From NCBI RefSeq assembly GCF_010389155.1, contig NC_057766.1, positions 30,761,516 through 30,825,515 on the forward strand: a stretch of 64,000 bases of DNA. Direction: 5' to 3'. The translations under genes were made by a program, and so were the position numbers. The stretch comes from Erigeron canadensis (taxonomy: Eukaryota > Streptophyta > Magnoliopsida > Asterales > Asteraceae). The notes under the pieces were generated by a model that saw only the letters and a list, made by a program, of their open reading frames with translations, did not search any database and was not told where the DNA came from. Each line of letters opens with the position of its first letter. Within the stretch, counting starts at the first letter, position 1. Below, piece after piece: positions 25,741-38,260 of this stretch.

Positions 25741-26592
25741 TTATATATGTGTGTGTGTGTGTCAGTTGAGCTTCCGTTTCCGAATTTTAAGTTGAAACAA
25801 ACTGCCGTTAAGTGTAAATGGGAATAATATTATGAGTTTGGTGTAAGTTACGTGTTAGGTCCTTGTAGTTTTCAATAAAAGTTAATTAACATTAATATTT
25901 TATAGTAGTAGAAGTAGACTAGTAGTTGTCCCCATATTGGCCATTTGTTCGATGCCTTTCAACAAGATGAAAGAAAGGTGGATGGAGCATGTAATTCATA
26001 TGAAGGTACAACATTGAGAGGTGTTTAATCTTTTGTCGTGATGATAATGGTAATTTCTTTTAAAATACATATATCATTAAGAAAATCTCAACTTTTAGAT
26101 TAAAATAAAAAGTCAAGAATCAAACTTGACTTCTTAAACTTTAACTCCTGATTTCCATCTAAAAATTGAGATTATCTCAACTTTATTCTTAAAATTGGTA
26201 CTCTATAACTTTAAAAGATCTCCATATACAAGTATAATACATTCAATTTTTTTTCCCCTATTTTCATCATTTAATTTTAACAAGTGTAATGATCCAATTG
26301 TTAAAGAAGATAATTAAATTAATATTTTAAAATAATTTATCATTTTTCTCAGAAATCTTGGCTCCATCCCTGGTTTTACACTTACTTTACATCTATAAAT
26401 TTTAACTTCAAACTTCGTCATGCGCTTTTCTAAATTTCGTATATCCATCCATTGTCTTGTTTTGTATTTTATAGGTTCTCGTGCTCATCTAAGTTTTTCA
26501 AGTTTTGTCTCTAAGGAGTGTATGCTAAAGAGTCGAACTTGTTGTGAAAACTATATAGTAGTGTTTTAGACTTTTAGGTATTTTTTCTTTCA
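25741..26592. other. Upstream region of squalene epoxidase
   Basis: Contains a (TG)n microsatellite at about 25747-25762. Otherwise AT-rich with no gene. Confidence 0.4.
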
Positions 26593-26594
26593 TA

Positions 26595-26806
26595 CTCCCT
26601 CCGTCTCATTTTAGTTGTCATATTGATTAACTTTGACCGTAAATAACTTTGTTTGTGTCATGTAACACTTGATATAAAATATATGAATGGATTGAGTTTT
26701 AATGTACATTTCGTTCATATAAGTTTCATCAACTACTATATAATATAAACAAAATTATTTACGGTCAAAGTTAGTCAAGATCACAATTAAAATGGGACGG
26801 AGAAAG
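26595..26806. mobile_element. Stowaway MITE
   Basis: 212 bp with ends CTCCCTCCGTCTCATTTTAG and TTAAAATGGGACGGAGAAAG, flanked by TA on both sides (26593-26594, 26807-26808). The terminal sequence and TA duplication are diagnostic of Tc1/mariner-derived Stowaway elements. Confidence 0.92.
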
Positions 26807-26808
26807 TA

Positions 26809-27695
26809 TAATATATGATTATATACATTGTTCAGCGATTGGATTTGGACCCTCAATTTCTATGAAGCATTGTGATTTAAATCTCACCCAAAATCATCAA
26901 ATGTTATCCTGCATGTGTATTAGTGATGAGACATATATAAATAAGAAGTGCTAATTATGAGACAATAAATGAATAAATGTGTGTTTTTCGAAAGAAAACT
27001 TATACTTTGACTTGTCTTTTATACAAGCCAGCCTTGTTTTAACTTAGGGGGCTTTATCTATGTACTATATATTTTATTACTTTGGCATCGTTGGAGATTC
27101 TCATACATACGTCGTCCTATATATTCTAAAATACCAAAACAATACAAGCAGTTGACTGGTTTTCAAACTAGATTTTGAAACATAGTCTAAAATTTAGAAA
27201 ATTCAAGCTGAATTTTTCAGTGATTATTTTGATGATTAAAGTTTAAAATATAAGGGATTTCAATCTAGGAAAGCTAATTAAAATTAGTAGCATAAAATAA
27301 TCTAATCATAAATGGAATAAGCGAATGTTGATCTTACTATCTTAGGACATGGGAATCTACAATATGCGAACCAATATAATACGGTATGAATATATTAGAT
27401 AAAAATTAATAATACTTTTTAGTAGTAACTATTAAATAAAGTGGCCTATAATAACTCCATAAATCAATGATTAGCTACAAATGAACTATTTTCCGGTTAA
27501 TACTAATTTGCTAAAATTTGTACGGTTAGAAATTATTCTGAAACGAGGAATAGATGCCAGTGTGTTGTCGCGAGAATATTTTTTGAAGCCTAAAAAATAG
27601 TTTGCCGTAAATAAGAACACTGATCCCACATTCGCACTCCCATTTTATGCGGTTTTGTTGTATTGAGAATATATATAATCATATATTTATTAAAA
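26809..27695. other. Intergenic, no gene seen
   Basis: AT-rich, nothing recognised. Confidence 0.4.
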
Positions 27696-27696
27696 G

Positions 27697-28371
27697 GGTT
27701 GAGTATTGTAAAACAAGTATTAAGGTAAAATAAATAGAACAAGATCTTGACTTTTACATCATGGTTAAATTGATGTACGAAGATTCACAAAGCAATTGAT
27801 GCACAGTGATTTTAAGTGAAGAAAAAAACATATTGTTTTATTTGTTTTACTTTGATACTTGTTTTATTTTACCTAAAACTTCATTAAGAAATAACTATAC
27901 TACTATATAAAGATTATACACCTTTGTTGAAAAGTTAGAAAAAGGAGAGATGCAAAATGACCATTATACCCTTAATGAATTAACTTACACCATTGGTCCC
28001 TTATCTTTTAAAATATCTCATTACCCCTTTAGATCAATTATCTCTACATCAATACATTTATATCAACCTACACCACTCGACACCGCCACCACCACCAATA
28101 GCCGCGCCATCACCACCTGTTGCCGACACCACCAGATCAACGTAACCATCACCGTCGCATTGCGCAGGTACCGTGATAGTATATATAGGTTTTAGGTAAA
28201 ATAAAACAAATAAAACAATAGGTTTTTCTATAGTGATAATCACCGTGCATCATAAAAATCATCGTACATCAATTGCTTCGTGAATCTTCGTGCATCAATT
28301 TAACCATGATCTAAAGGTCAAGATCTTGTCTTATTTGTTTTACTTTGATAGTTGTTTTACAATACCCAACC
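27697..28371. mobile_element. Foldback element interrupted by a Helitron-like insert
   Basis: Long inverted arms: 27697-27893 and 28181-28371 are reverse complements at about 80-90 percent by eye. Shared strings are GAGTATTGTAAAACAA (left) against TTGTTTTACAATACCC (right), and CAAGATCTTGAC. The middle (27894-28180) is unlike the arms and has Helitron-like ends. Target duplication not resolved because the right flank is a TA microsatellite. Confidence 0.7.
27894..28180 (+). mobile_element. Helitron-like element nested between foldback arms
   Basis: Starts ACTATACTACTATATAAAG, like the TCTATACTACTATATAAAG starts of related elements but lacking the T. It ends CACCGTCGCATTGCGCAGG then TACCGTGATAG|T, with a GC-rich CACC-repeat subterminal region. 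The ORF over it is an accident of (CACCAC)n composition. Confidence 0.45.
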
Positions 28372-28385
28372 TATATATATATATA

Positions 28386-28585
28386 TAGGGGTGAGTTATT
28401 TTAGGACCACCTCTTATTTTAGGACCAATTAGGACATGTGTTTTTTGTAACTTACACATCACCATCATCATCTACTACGATATACAAGACTTTTTTGTAA
28501 AAACACTAAGACTTTCCGGCGACGCGGTGACTGAAAAATCATGGTGGTGGTCAGAGAAAATTGGTCCTAAAATAACTTACACCTA
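28386..28585. mobile_element. hAT-type MITE, 200 bp
   Basis: Ends TAGGGGTGAGTTATTTTAGG and CCTAAAATAACTTACACCTA form an approximately 20-bp inverted repeat with a few mismatches. Both flanks are TATATATA, consistent with an 8-bp duplication inside a TA microsatellite. Confidence 0.7.
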
Positions 28586-29052
28586 TATATATATATATAT
28601 ATATATATATCCAAAACTAGGGGCACAATATATGATCCTTTGGACTGCCGAAAACCAATGGATGTAAATCGAATCAGGGTAGATATGTTTGGCTCGTGAA
28701 TAGCAAGTAGTATGATTACATTGGGAAAATGATGGTGATGCTTGTGATACCAAACCCAAGTGCAAACTAGAAATAACAAAATGTTAAGTAGCAAAAGTTC
28801 AGGAAACTAACATTGTAGTATCAGCCATTACAAAATGTTAAAAACTAGAAATAGAAGTACATATATATAAATATACATCATCAAACTTTGTACCAAAGGT
28901 TAACATTTATTTTAAAGGATAATTATTTTTACTTATAATATTTTATTGTGTATTAAGCATAGTTTTAATGCTTATAGTTAAGCAAATCTTTTCATTATTA
29001 TAGAAGTTTGATTAGTAGAAAAACATTCATTTAAATAGAATTCTAATTCTAA
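28586..29052. other. Intergenic with TA microsatellite
   Basis: A (TA)n run at 28584-28610, then AT-rich DNA; no gene. Confidence 0.4.
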
Positions 29053-29364
29053 TGTATACTCCCTTATAAAAGAAATGTAACTGACTTCCCCTCTTTAAAC
29101 TTTTAAGAACCTAATATGTCTAATTTACCCTCCATATTAATACATTTTTCATTTAATTTTATACACTGTGACTAAAATACCCTTACAAAGTTTCAGACTT
29201 CACTAAAATTCTTTTTGTTCGTCAAATATTTTTATTGTTTGTTATTATAAAAAACTATCATACAGATAAAAGTTTCGATTAAGTATTTGATTTGAAATTA
29301 ACATTGTCACATCACCTCGAACATATTCTATTTTTGCCGCTGCAACGCGTGGGCACCCCATCTA
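29053..29364 (+). mobile_element. Helitron-like element, about 312 bp
   Basis: Starts TGTATACTCCCTTATAAAAG and ends TTTTGCCGCTGCAACGCGTG, then GGCACCCCATCTAT. The GC-rich CAACGCGTGGGCACC end is the hairpin-type terminus seen in the other Helitron-like copies here. The termini are degraded. Confidence 0.45.
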
Positions 29365-29711
29365 TTACATAGCAATTTGAACTACAAGGGTTACGTATTC
29401 AATCTTATTCGATGGTTCATAGTCAACACTCGATGGTTGATAGTCTTAAGCTTATGGGGAAAATCTTTTATACTTGGATTCATCAAGCCCAGCCCAATAA
29501 TCTGCATAAAACCCACTCTTCGTTTTCGTTATTTATTTCTAAGGTCAAAAAATCTAACCTACATATAATAAGCCCAATTAATAATCGTGGCTCATTATAG
29601 GATGCTTATACATCTCATTAATTACCAAAAACTAAAATATTCAGCTATGAAATATAACTTGCCGGGGGAGTGTGCATAAAAGTTTGCCTATAAACATAAC
29701 TTGCAGAAGTT
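29365..29711. other. Intergenic, no gene seen
   Basis: Nothing recognised. Confidence 0.35.
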
Positions 29712-29714
29712 TTA

Positions 29715-29996
29715 GGTGGTATTTGGTTGGTAAATGGAATTGGTAATGGATTTGATTATGTCTATAAGAATAACGGGGTGTGTATGAAAGATAATGTAAG
29801 ATATAAAAAGAGATAGATGAGATGTAATGTGTGTGAGATTGAATAATATTGGAAAACCATGATAAAGAGACTAAAGGTGATTTTTCAAAAATCCATTTTT
29901 GATGGGTTTGATATATCATATCATTCATTTGAACCAAACACAGTATAACACTTTCACAATTATTCCATACCTAAAACCCTCCAACCAAACCCCTCC
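29715..29996. mobile_element. Tourist (Harbinger) MITE, 282 bp
   Basis: Ends GGTGGTATTTGGTTGG and CCAACCAAACCCCTCC, flanked by TTA on both sides (29712-29714 and 29997-29999), the PIF/Harbinger target duplication. No ORF of its own. Confidence 0.85.
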
Positions 29997-29999
29997 TTA

Positions 30000-30817
30000 G
30001 AAGTTAGAAGTACGATTTTCATAAGAAGAAACAAAGATGTTATACATATTCAAGCATAAGACACTTGCACGTTGCAAATTTGATAGAATATATAGAGATA
30101 TAAATAGAAACTAATGTTTAAATTACGTGTATGTCTGAAAACCAGGACTCTCGAAACCTTCTCACTAGTTTTTTTTTCTTTTTAAACCGTATTCATTTTC
30201 CTAAAGGAAAGAACAAGATTCAATAATTCTTTTAGCAACGTGTGAAGATATATACGACTATACGAGTTACGAGTAGGAATTTCTTTACATTAGATACAAT
30301 AATTACCTGAAATATATACATAGATAATCCATTATTTCATCCTGACAATTGCATGCCAAGTGCTTCTGCCTACCCTACACGCTACTCACCTTTCACTTTC
30401 TTTGGCCTCTTTGCAATTCTTACATTATACAACAATACATACTCCATTTTCTCTTCTTTGGATTTTTGTGGTTTATTATGAAAATCACAAATTTGCAAGT
30501 TAAAACATGCTCATCAATCATCAAAAAAAGTAAACTAAACCACTAAAAAACCAAAAAGCAGCTTAATTTACACACACAAAAACCATACATCAAAATCTAC
30601 ATACCAATGAACTTCTGGAGTAGGGATCCTAGAAGGAAGTAAAAGTTTTGACTTTCTGTTTCGGGTTTTAATCTGATCATATATTGACATTTAGTTACTA
30701 ACACTAGGGGGAAAAAAACTAATATTTGTCGTTTAGAAAGAAAAAAGAAAGGAACTACATCTACATATTTTATATTTTTGACCAAAAATCAAGAATACAA
30801 TAAATAAGTAACTAACA
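30000..30817. other. 3' flank of the RLP44-like gene
   Basis: AT-rich; the last few hundred bases before 30818 probably include the 3' UTR. No other gene. Confidence 0.4.
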
Positions 30818-31660
30818 TTAATATTCAGGCATTGACTGACTAATCTTCCCTTCTTGTTGAGCAGCCAATTTTTGGTCACTAATTCTTAACCAAACACAAA
30901 CAACAGTAAAACTCAAAACCAAACTCAACAACCCACTCCCTAGCCCAATTCCAACAATTACAACAATTGATAACCCTTCTTTATTCTTCATCAAACCCAA
31001 AGGATACCCATAAAGATCCTTATTACCCAAATAAGAACTCACATTAAACCTCACTAAATTCCCTGTCCGGTTTCCTAAAGTCGTAGGTATCATCCCAGAC
31101 AACTTATTATTTGACACATCAAAAACCGATAATCGAGCTAGTGATCCTAGTTGAGGTGGGATCACACCATTAAGTACATTGTCATGTAAGTCAATAACGT
31201 TTAGGTAAATACACATGGCAATTGAAGGTGAAATAGTACCCGAAAGACGGTTAGAAGAAAGGTTTAGTACGGCAAGGTTTACTAGGTATTGTAGCTCGGT
31301 TGGGATGTTTCCTGTTAAGGAGTTATTTGAAAGGTCTAAAGATTGGAGGTTAGTGCAATTTGAAATGAATGGTGAGATTGATCCATGCAAATTAAGGTTA
31401 GGTAACGATAGTTTGTATATACGTCCATTGTTGCATGTGGCTCCAGCTAAGTTGGATTGGAAACCAGAACAAGGATTTGAGAATGTGGTTTTAGTCCAAT
31501 TCATGAGATTATGATCCGGGTCGGTTATTGATTCGAATAAGTTGGCTAAACAAGATTGATCATTAGGATCTTGTGATGATGGATGTAATAAGAATGATAT
31601 TGTTATTGTTATTATTATGAGTAAATGTAGGACTAACGTGAATCTTGGAAAGAATTTCAT
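30818..31660 (-). CDS. RLP44: Receptor-like protein, RLP44-like
   Basis: A 280-aa single-exon leucine-rich-repeat receptor-like protein without a kinase domain. It has a signal peptide (hydrophobic at about 8-28), an N-terminal cap with paired cysteines ([34 protein letters not shown]), about four LRRs ([77 protein letters not shown]), the NKDLYGYPL block, one membrane helix at about 232-258 and a short tail ending [10 protein letters not shown]. This architecture and the Ser/Tyr-bearing tail match RLP44. In Arabidopsis, RLP44 links cell-wall pectin status to brassinosteroid signalling through BAK1 and BRI1, and supports phytosulfokine receptor function. The ATG is followed directly by the signal peptide. 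No damage seen. Confidence 0.92.
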   Translation of the reverse strand: MKFFPRFTLVLHLLIIITITISFLLHPSSQDPNDQSCLANLFESITDPDHNLMNWTKTTFSNPCSGFQSNLAGATCNNGRIYKLSLPNLNLHGSISPFISNCTNLQSLDLSNNSLTGNIPTELQYLVNLAVLNLSSNRLSGTISPSIAMCIYLNVIDLHDNVLNGVIPPQLGSLARLSVFDVSNNKLSGMIPTTLGNRTGNLVRFNVSSYLGNKDLYGYPLGLMKNKEGLSIVVIVGIGLGSGLLSLVLSFTVVCVWLRISDQKLAAQQEGKISQSMPEY

Positions 31661-32385
31661 GATTGAAATGAAATGTTTTTATTTTGAAGGTTTTTGTGAG
31701 TTTTGATGAGGTTGGAAATGGAAAGAATTGAAGGATTGAATGGAAAGAGTGAATTTGGGATGAAGTTAAGGAAATGAGGTGAATTTTGATAAGGGGAAAA
31801 GGGGAGTGGAGTGCGCATGAGAAATTGATAATGAGTAAATGTTTAGTAAAGTTTGATTTGAATTTGAATACAAAGAAGAAGGTAAAAGATGTTGAAATAG
31901 TTTGGGGCCATGTGGAAAGGGAAGAGTAGAGATGACTTTAGTCTTTAGAAATTAGTAATTGGATATATTGGAATGATTGTGTTTACTACTAATTAGTAGT
32001 TAGGGACGTTTTTTTTGGTTGAAGTTTCTTTAAAGGAGGCCATATGATTACTTATTTAATTCCAAAAATGATATTTTAAGTCTTAATCAAATTTGTGCTT
32101 ACAGTTTAATATAATATTCTACCTGGATGTTCACAATGGCGTTTTCTAACTATTTTAGCTATTTTGATCGAGCTAAAGCTCTATAAATGATATTTTCTAT
32201 TTTCTAATTATTTAGTGTGATAGAGATAAATGATTTTGGTTTTTGAAAGCTCGCACCAATATAAGATTACTTTGAAAATCATTTGAAATTAGTTGCCACG
32301 AACATTGAATACCACTTACTTTGTGTCTAATCCTGTACTTCCTTTGAACATAATTATCTTCTGTACCATTGTGGCTTGGATTCAT
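31661..32385. other. Upstream region of the RLP44-like gene
   Basis: The proximal 250 bp is purine-rich on the + strand (GGAAAGAATTGAAGG, GGGGAAAAGGGGAG), giving a CT-rich leader on the gene strand, common in plant 5' UTRs. No other gene. Confidence 0.4.
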
Positions 32386-32580
32386 ACACACAAGTCATAA
32401 CTGGCTCCAATAGAGGCATTTAGATATTACTCATTAGGTCAGAAGTTCAAACTTTAGCTAGGATCTCATCGGTTTTTCTTGGAATGGGTGTTTGGACTAC
32501 CCAATATAATGTTGTTTACGTTCACGGGTTTATGGGGAGCTTTTCGCGATTCGTTAACCTTTAAAAAAAGAATACGTAAA
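32386..32580 (+). mobile_element. Possible SINE remnant
   Basis: Contains GGTCAGAAGTTCAAACTTTA, resembling a degraded B box. It continues to TTAACCTTTAAAAAAAG, a possible A-tail. The A box is unclear and no target duplication was found. Confidence 0.3.
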
Positions 32581-33787
32581 TAAATCTCCTTAAAACATTA
32601 ATGATTTGGACCACTTCAGTATGTAGGTGGAAGGATCATTAAAGACAACCAGTTGAACACGAAATTCTAAAACTAGCCGATTATTAATCAAATTTCAGGA
32701 TAATCAAGAAGCTTAATTACAACTTTGTGCTTTTAGTTGTCAATATAATATTGAATTATAACAAACAGTCCTTTGATTTTATGACTCCATAAAATTTCAG
32801 AACTTTTGGCTATGTCAAAATTATATAAATACTACTCGTACTATAAAAATATACACATATTTTGGTGTAATGATATCGTAAGCCTGAGATGCGGAGATAT
32901 GGTCGACACTGCACGCATCAGACAAGCGTGCATGCTCTTTTTTTATTAATGCATTTTCAAGGTGTCAAAGACAACGACTTTTTCCCAAATTAAAACTTCA
33001 CTGCAGTTCTTTAATTTCAACCATTTTATAACTTCAATTCTCAACTTCATTTTAATTACTGGAGTAATTAGATTATATATATAAAAAAAAATTACAAAAC
33101 ATTGTGGTTTATGCAAAATTAGGCATAATACTTTAACTTTGCATGTATTCAAGCAAATCAGAGCATCATTTATGATATGATTTATGAATCCCCTAACCAC
33201 TTTGGCCCAAAAAAAAAAACAAATAAAACCATCGATGCAAACAAGAAGCAATAATAGTCTTATAGGCTGATTCTTATGGACATGTAAGTAATGTATAGTT
33301 GGTTGTTTACAGCAAGTAAAATCATTTGAAGGGTCGGTTTTTAAAACATATGACTAGTTTATAAATTACAAGGGTCGCATGCTTATATTGTGGCCGTTAG
33401 ATTAAATCAAATAACAGAGATTATTGGGCTGCCTGCCTGCCTTGCTTTCATTCAGGTAACTAAGTTAACCGGTTCGTGTGTAGTGGTAGCGTGGTACACA
33501 GATTGCTTTACATCATGTAAATAACATATATAGGATGGCATAGTGGCATGTTTCGTCAAGTAAATAGCAGTCGATAGGCTGCTTGCTCGTATCATGTAAG
33601 TAGTAAATAGTATATCGGGCCGTTAATTTATAAGACAAGTAACGACTTTCCATAAGGGCATGTTTGGTAGAAAATGTGGCTTACCATAAGACAGTATTGC
33701 CATAAAGCAAGTTGAGACAATGATGGGATGCCAAGCAGAAGAGATTATATGAACTATAGTATACCAGAAGGAACATGGTACACGTAC
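32581..33787. other. Intergenic, with possible intron of the Sel1 fragment
   Basis: No further exon recognised. About 33650-33787, just after the Sel1 exon donor, is similar to 35640-35735. The rest is unremarkable. Confidence 0.4.
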
Positions 33788-34003
33788 CATTGGAAGATTC
33801 CGCTTTAGCCGTATGCCGGTGTGGAACATCTTTGCCAACTGGTACAATGCTTTGGGTTGACCAGCATTAGTTGCTACTATGAAATACTTGCAACCCCGCT
33901 TCACATCTTTCTTCACCCCAATACCTTTAAGATACGTTACACCAAATTTGTAATGGCCACCAGCTTCCTCGTTTTCGGCTGCCTTCTCAGAGTATTCTTT
34001 TGC
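33788..34003 (-). pseudogene. Isolated exon encoding two Sel1 repeats
   Basis: A 216-nt segment, 72 codons, bounded by an acceptor (GATTGATTGCAG) and a donor (ATG|GTACGT), both phase 0. It encodes [20 protein letters not shown], then [20 protein letters not shown] and [20 protein letters not shown]. This is two 36-residue Sel1-like repeats, alpha-helical scaffolds found in some plant F-box proteins and in ER quality-control factors. No other exon of the gene was recognised within several kb on this strand, so it is either a captured exon or part of a gene whose remaining exons are degraded. The open frame beyond the donor is intron. Confidence 0.6.
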
Positions 34004-37000
34004 CTGCAATCAATCATTACGGCAAGAGGCAAAGACACACTTGGTTATCATGCTAATAGAGTAATAGTATATAATCTGGATTGAAAGATCTGGAAGCCGG
34101 TAAGGATTTAAAGTAGTAGAGCTACGTTCACACTTTAATCAGTACTACACAAAAATAGATTTATATACACGCATAAAGGGGGCGCAAATTTCTTGCTGCT
34201 GGATGAAGTATTGCTAATGAGTAATGATCAAATAAAAAACTTCTCATTATATTTACCAAGTCAACTCCTCCATTTAACATGACATCTAAAAAGTAATCTC
34301 CATGAAACTGGATAACCAAGATACAGAACTTGGTGGAAACATATTAAAAGGCCTCAACCCAACAACGAGAACCCAAGAAGGTAGATACTAGAAGCAACTG
34401 ATAATGAAAAGGGAAAGTAGCAGACAGAGGCTAGAAAAAGGTAGGACATAGAACCAAAAAACTAACACTTACCCTGTCAGTTACTAACATACTACTCACA
34501 CCAAAAAACTAGCATAAAAATATGGTATAAATAGCAAATCTAAACTTTGACCACAAATAACTGGTGACATCAGTTTTACAAACAAAAACTCTGTGATTCA
34601 ACACATTGTGAAAAACCTTTGGCAGCTGGAATACTTTATGGCGATCATTATCATATGAAATTAGTTGGCATCACATTGTTAACAATTTCCAAATGAATCA
34701 TGTATTTGAAAAGCACCGCATAGCAACAAAATGATTCAATTTGCATCTCTTTTCCTCAGATGATGTGCAATACTAAGTTAAGAATAGCTATTTAATTTAC
34801 TATAATTGTTCGGCCTAACCGCTACAATATTAGCTAAAGTGCTAAACTTCATAAAAAGAAAGTAATGGAAAAGAAAAGGAGACATCATGTTAGAAATAGG
34901 AAAACGATATTCATTGCTAACAATGATGACTGCAATCTTTGCACCCCTAATACTAGGTAGGCTACAGATCGGTCATCAAAAGCTAATTAAGGGAAGCTAA
35001 TTATAAGTCAACCATGAAAAAGGAATAGGCTACTCTCGATGGCTGATATAAAAACAATAGAAAACTTCGAATAAGTGCAACAAAACTAACTAAATCTACA
35101 CAAGAAACATTACAGATTATAGCAGCATGTCACAAAGCATATTCAGTAAACTTACTTTTGTGTTGTTCTTCAATTCCACTTCATAACCCTTGACATATAA
35201 ATATCACGTCCCATTGTAATCTGAATAAAGTTGTCCAGACGCTAATTTACTTTTCAAAAATCTGATTATATTACAGCGTTAATTATGATTACAAGGAGAC
35301 TTTATGACAACAAATGTGTAACTATTTAAAAAGAACAGCTCAGAAAGTTGTATAAATAGGACTTTCAAGTTTCAACCCCATTTGACCCATGAAACCCAAT
35401 CTTCATTCATCTTATTTTCTTGATTTGACCCGTTTAAGACAATGCACGACCCAAACTGAGCCATCCATAGTATGGCTTATTGGATTGAAATGCCAAGCTT
35501 AAGATGTGATTTTACTATTCTTTACACCAGCAGCAAGTGAACAGCTTATGTATGCAGTATATGTATCAGCCGGACATGGATGGAGAAGAAAGGGCATGTT
35601 GGATAATTGCTACTGCATTGATGTTCAGGTCATAATTGCAAAATAGTGTATCCATGAAGCAAGTTGAGATAGAGTTGGGATGTGAAACAAAGAAGAATAT
35701 ATGAACTAAAGTATACAAGAGGGAACACTTTACATCTATCGAATGGATCGATGGAGGATGGAGCGAATAGTTTTCATATGCAGAATGGTTATCCAAGCTA
35801 TTCTATAATTTTTCAAACAAAAAAACAAAATAAGTTTGTTCACAAAATCATTACTTTTTTTTAGGTCAAACATTTATGTAGACTATTTTGACCGCTGTCG
35901 ACCGCAGCCGACAAACTTGACCGATTAGTGGACTTACTAAATGGTGGACCGCCCCCAAATGATTAATCGCCGATATATCGGCCGCCGTTTGAATTTTAAA
36001 ATCACGTAGATTATAAAGGGGCATGGTTTAAAAAAGCGGTTTTGAGGCGAGACGGACATGTATCGCGTATGAGGCGGCGCCTCAGGGTGGACTTTTGGTA
36101 CGTATGTCTCTGGTAGATGAGGCGCTTTAGAAGCGCAAGCTTGTATTGAACAACCTAGATTAACTGGACATGATCACAATAGCATTGTCGCAATTGGAAG
36201 ACCTGTATTATATACTGGTCTATATTATACACTTGTTCACGTCTTATATTCGCGTTCGCCCACCCGAGACCAAAAATCCTGGATTCGCCACACTACACTA
36301 AATAAAACAAAAACAAATAAAAATATTGGCAAAGCAAAATAACAAACAACCTGCTATTAATTTCATGAAGAGAAACACAATGCACAACCTCATTTATCTT
36401 GTTATAAATCTCTGAGTTCTGAAGAGACTTTTAGCTCCGCCATGGTGAATGGTTCGGAGGTGCGACGCAATGTATGTGTTTTTGGTGAAGAGATCGATAA
36501 AGACGAAAACTTTTGAAGATTAACAACCTTAATACCCAGAAATCAAAGAATTGTGTTGGGAGACAGGAAACAATAGAGAGTTTAACTATTTAAGAACATG
36601 TTGAGAGTCTTTCGAATGATAAACCCTAATTAATTACTCATTGGTTTATACAATGTAATAGGTATACAAAAATTCTTTATTAATTAATTTTAAATATCGT
36701 AATCAGTTATCGCCACAATTACTGACACCACCACCACCACATGTCCCCACCATCTCCGCTACCTGTTGCCGCCACCGACACCACCAACTCGACACCACCA
36801 ACTTGCTATTACCATCACTGTCGCATAATGCGATGATATATACGAGATAAATTTAGAAGTAGCAGTAGCTTAGTCACTTTGCCTTTTGTCCATCTTCAAA
36901 CCTCCATCCTTTCATCATTTCAAACACATCCTATTGTCTAAAATGAGGGACAATGGGCCAATAGCACATTTGTACATTGCCAAGCCAAAAACATTTGTAA

Positions 37001-37148
37001 TGGTAACGATAACGATTACAAATCAGGTCCTTTTTTCTAATAAAAAGTTAGGTCATTTTTTAATACAAAATACACTTCATGATATATATTATTTATATAT
37101 ATACAAAGTTGATTCTGAAAATTTATGAACCTAGGATAAGACTGAAAA

Positions 37149-37180
<32 letters not shown>

Positions 37181-37220
37181 CAATAATAATAATAAAGGTT
37201 ATAATATAATCAACGGGCAT
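34004..37220. other. Intergenic, no confirmed gene
   Basis: About 3.2 kb. Segment 35640-35735 resembles the intron next to the Sel1 exon. A minus-strand ATGGCGGAGC near 36441 follows a CT-rich leader but its frame stops after 13 codons; no exon chain could be built. About 36690-36835 has (CACCAC)n and GTCGCATAATGCG, like a Helitron 3' end fragment. A (TAA)n-type microsatellite is at 37150-37195. Confidence 0.4.
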
Positions 37221-37420
37221 GTGACAAAAAGTAGTTATAGTTTGTTAGTCGTTTATGAAGCTGCATATGGGTCGGGGGTGTCTAGTTTAGTTATTGGTTT
37301 TTAATTAGTTTGTTGCTTTGAATTTCATTCCTGTCGTTTTGTTTTTAGTTATTTCTAGGGTTGCATGGCATATTTCTTACATTCATAAACGACTAGCAAC
37401 ATATAGCTACTTTTTGTCAC
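37221..37420. repeat. Inverted repeat with 40-bp arms
   Basis: Arms 37221-37260 (GTGACAAAAAGTAGTTATAG onward) and about 37381-37420 (ending ATAGCTACTTTTTGTCAC) pair with about five mismatches across a loop near 120 nt. Could be a small foldback MITE or a hairpin RNA precursor. Confidence 0.65.
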
Positions 37421-38260
37421 CGCCACCACTTGCATCTTTTGAAGCATCAGCAGCTGGCGGTGGTTGTGGCAACGTCGGCTGCCAGGGACGGATTTAGCTA
37501 TAATCTATAAGTAGCTAGTTTATAGGACCTACCTTAATTTCCAAAAATAATTAGAGACAATATGATAAGTTTTTCGAGGACCTACCTTCTCATAATTACA
37601 TCTTGTGGAGATTACAATCAGGCTAGATGGACTGGTATTAAGAAAAGATTCAAAATAAATAAAATTATGTAACTGTGCGTAGAAAAAGACGACCAAGGCA
37701 TAAGGTAGAAGATGAAATCTTTTTATCTTGTTTTGCATTACTCGTATTTTATTATGGAGATTATTATTAATATTTTCATTTTGACCTTTACATTATTTTA
37801 ACTTTTTAAAATAAAATATATGTTTTCTTAAACTACATTTTAACCTCTAGACTTTTAAATTTTCTAAACGATGTATTTAAGTCATAAACACAAAACCAAG
37901 ACATACATATTTTATATATTAAGTTATGTGCAATTTTAACAAATCAAAATATTTGTTGATGTCATGAAAATATAAAAAATGTAATAATTATAGGGAGCCA
38001 AGTTTATATTAGAACAGAAAGAGCTACGATTTTGCATAGTTTCAAATTTAATTTACGATTTTGCATCTACTTTATTTATTTGTTTCATCAGTGACCCATA
38101 GGTTGGCACGACCTATTTTACTTTTTTCTTTGTTTTAATTTAATTGTTAAGTCAAAATTAAAGACTTATGTGAGTTGGAATTCTAGACCCAGACTTATTT
38201 TGATTGCCCGCCTTAGCAGCTCGTTCTTTGGTCCTCTGGATATTTTTTGGTCTTATTTGC
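37421..38260. other. Intergenic, no gene seen
   Basis: AT-rich. Nothing recognised. Confidence 0.35.

Noticed and set aside
36430..36545. Minus-strand ATGGCGGAGC start with CT-rich leader
   Set aside because: Stops after about 13 codons and no downstream exon could be linked; kept only as a note.
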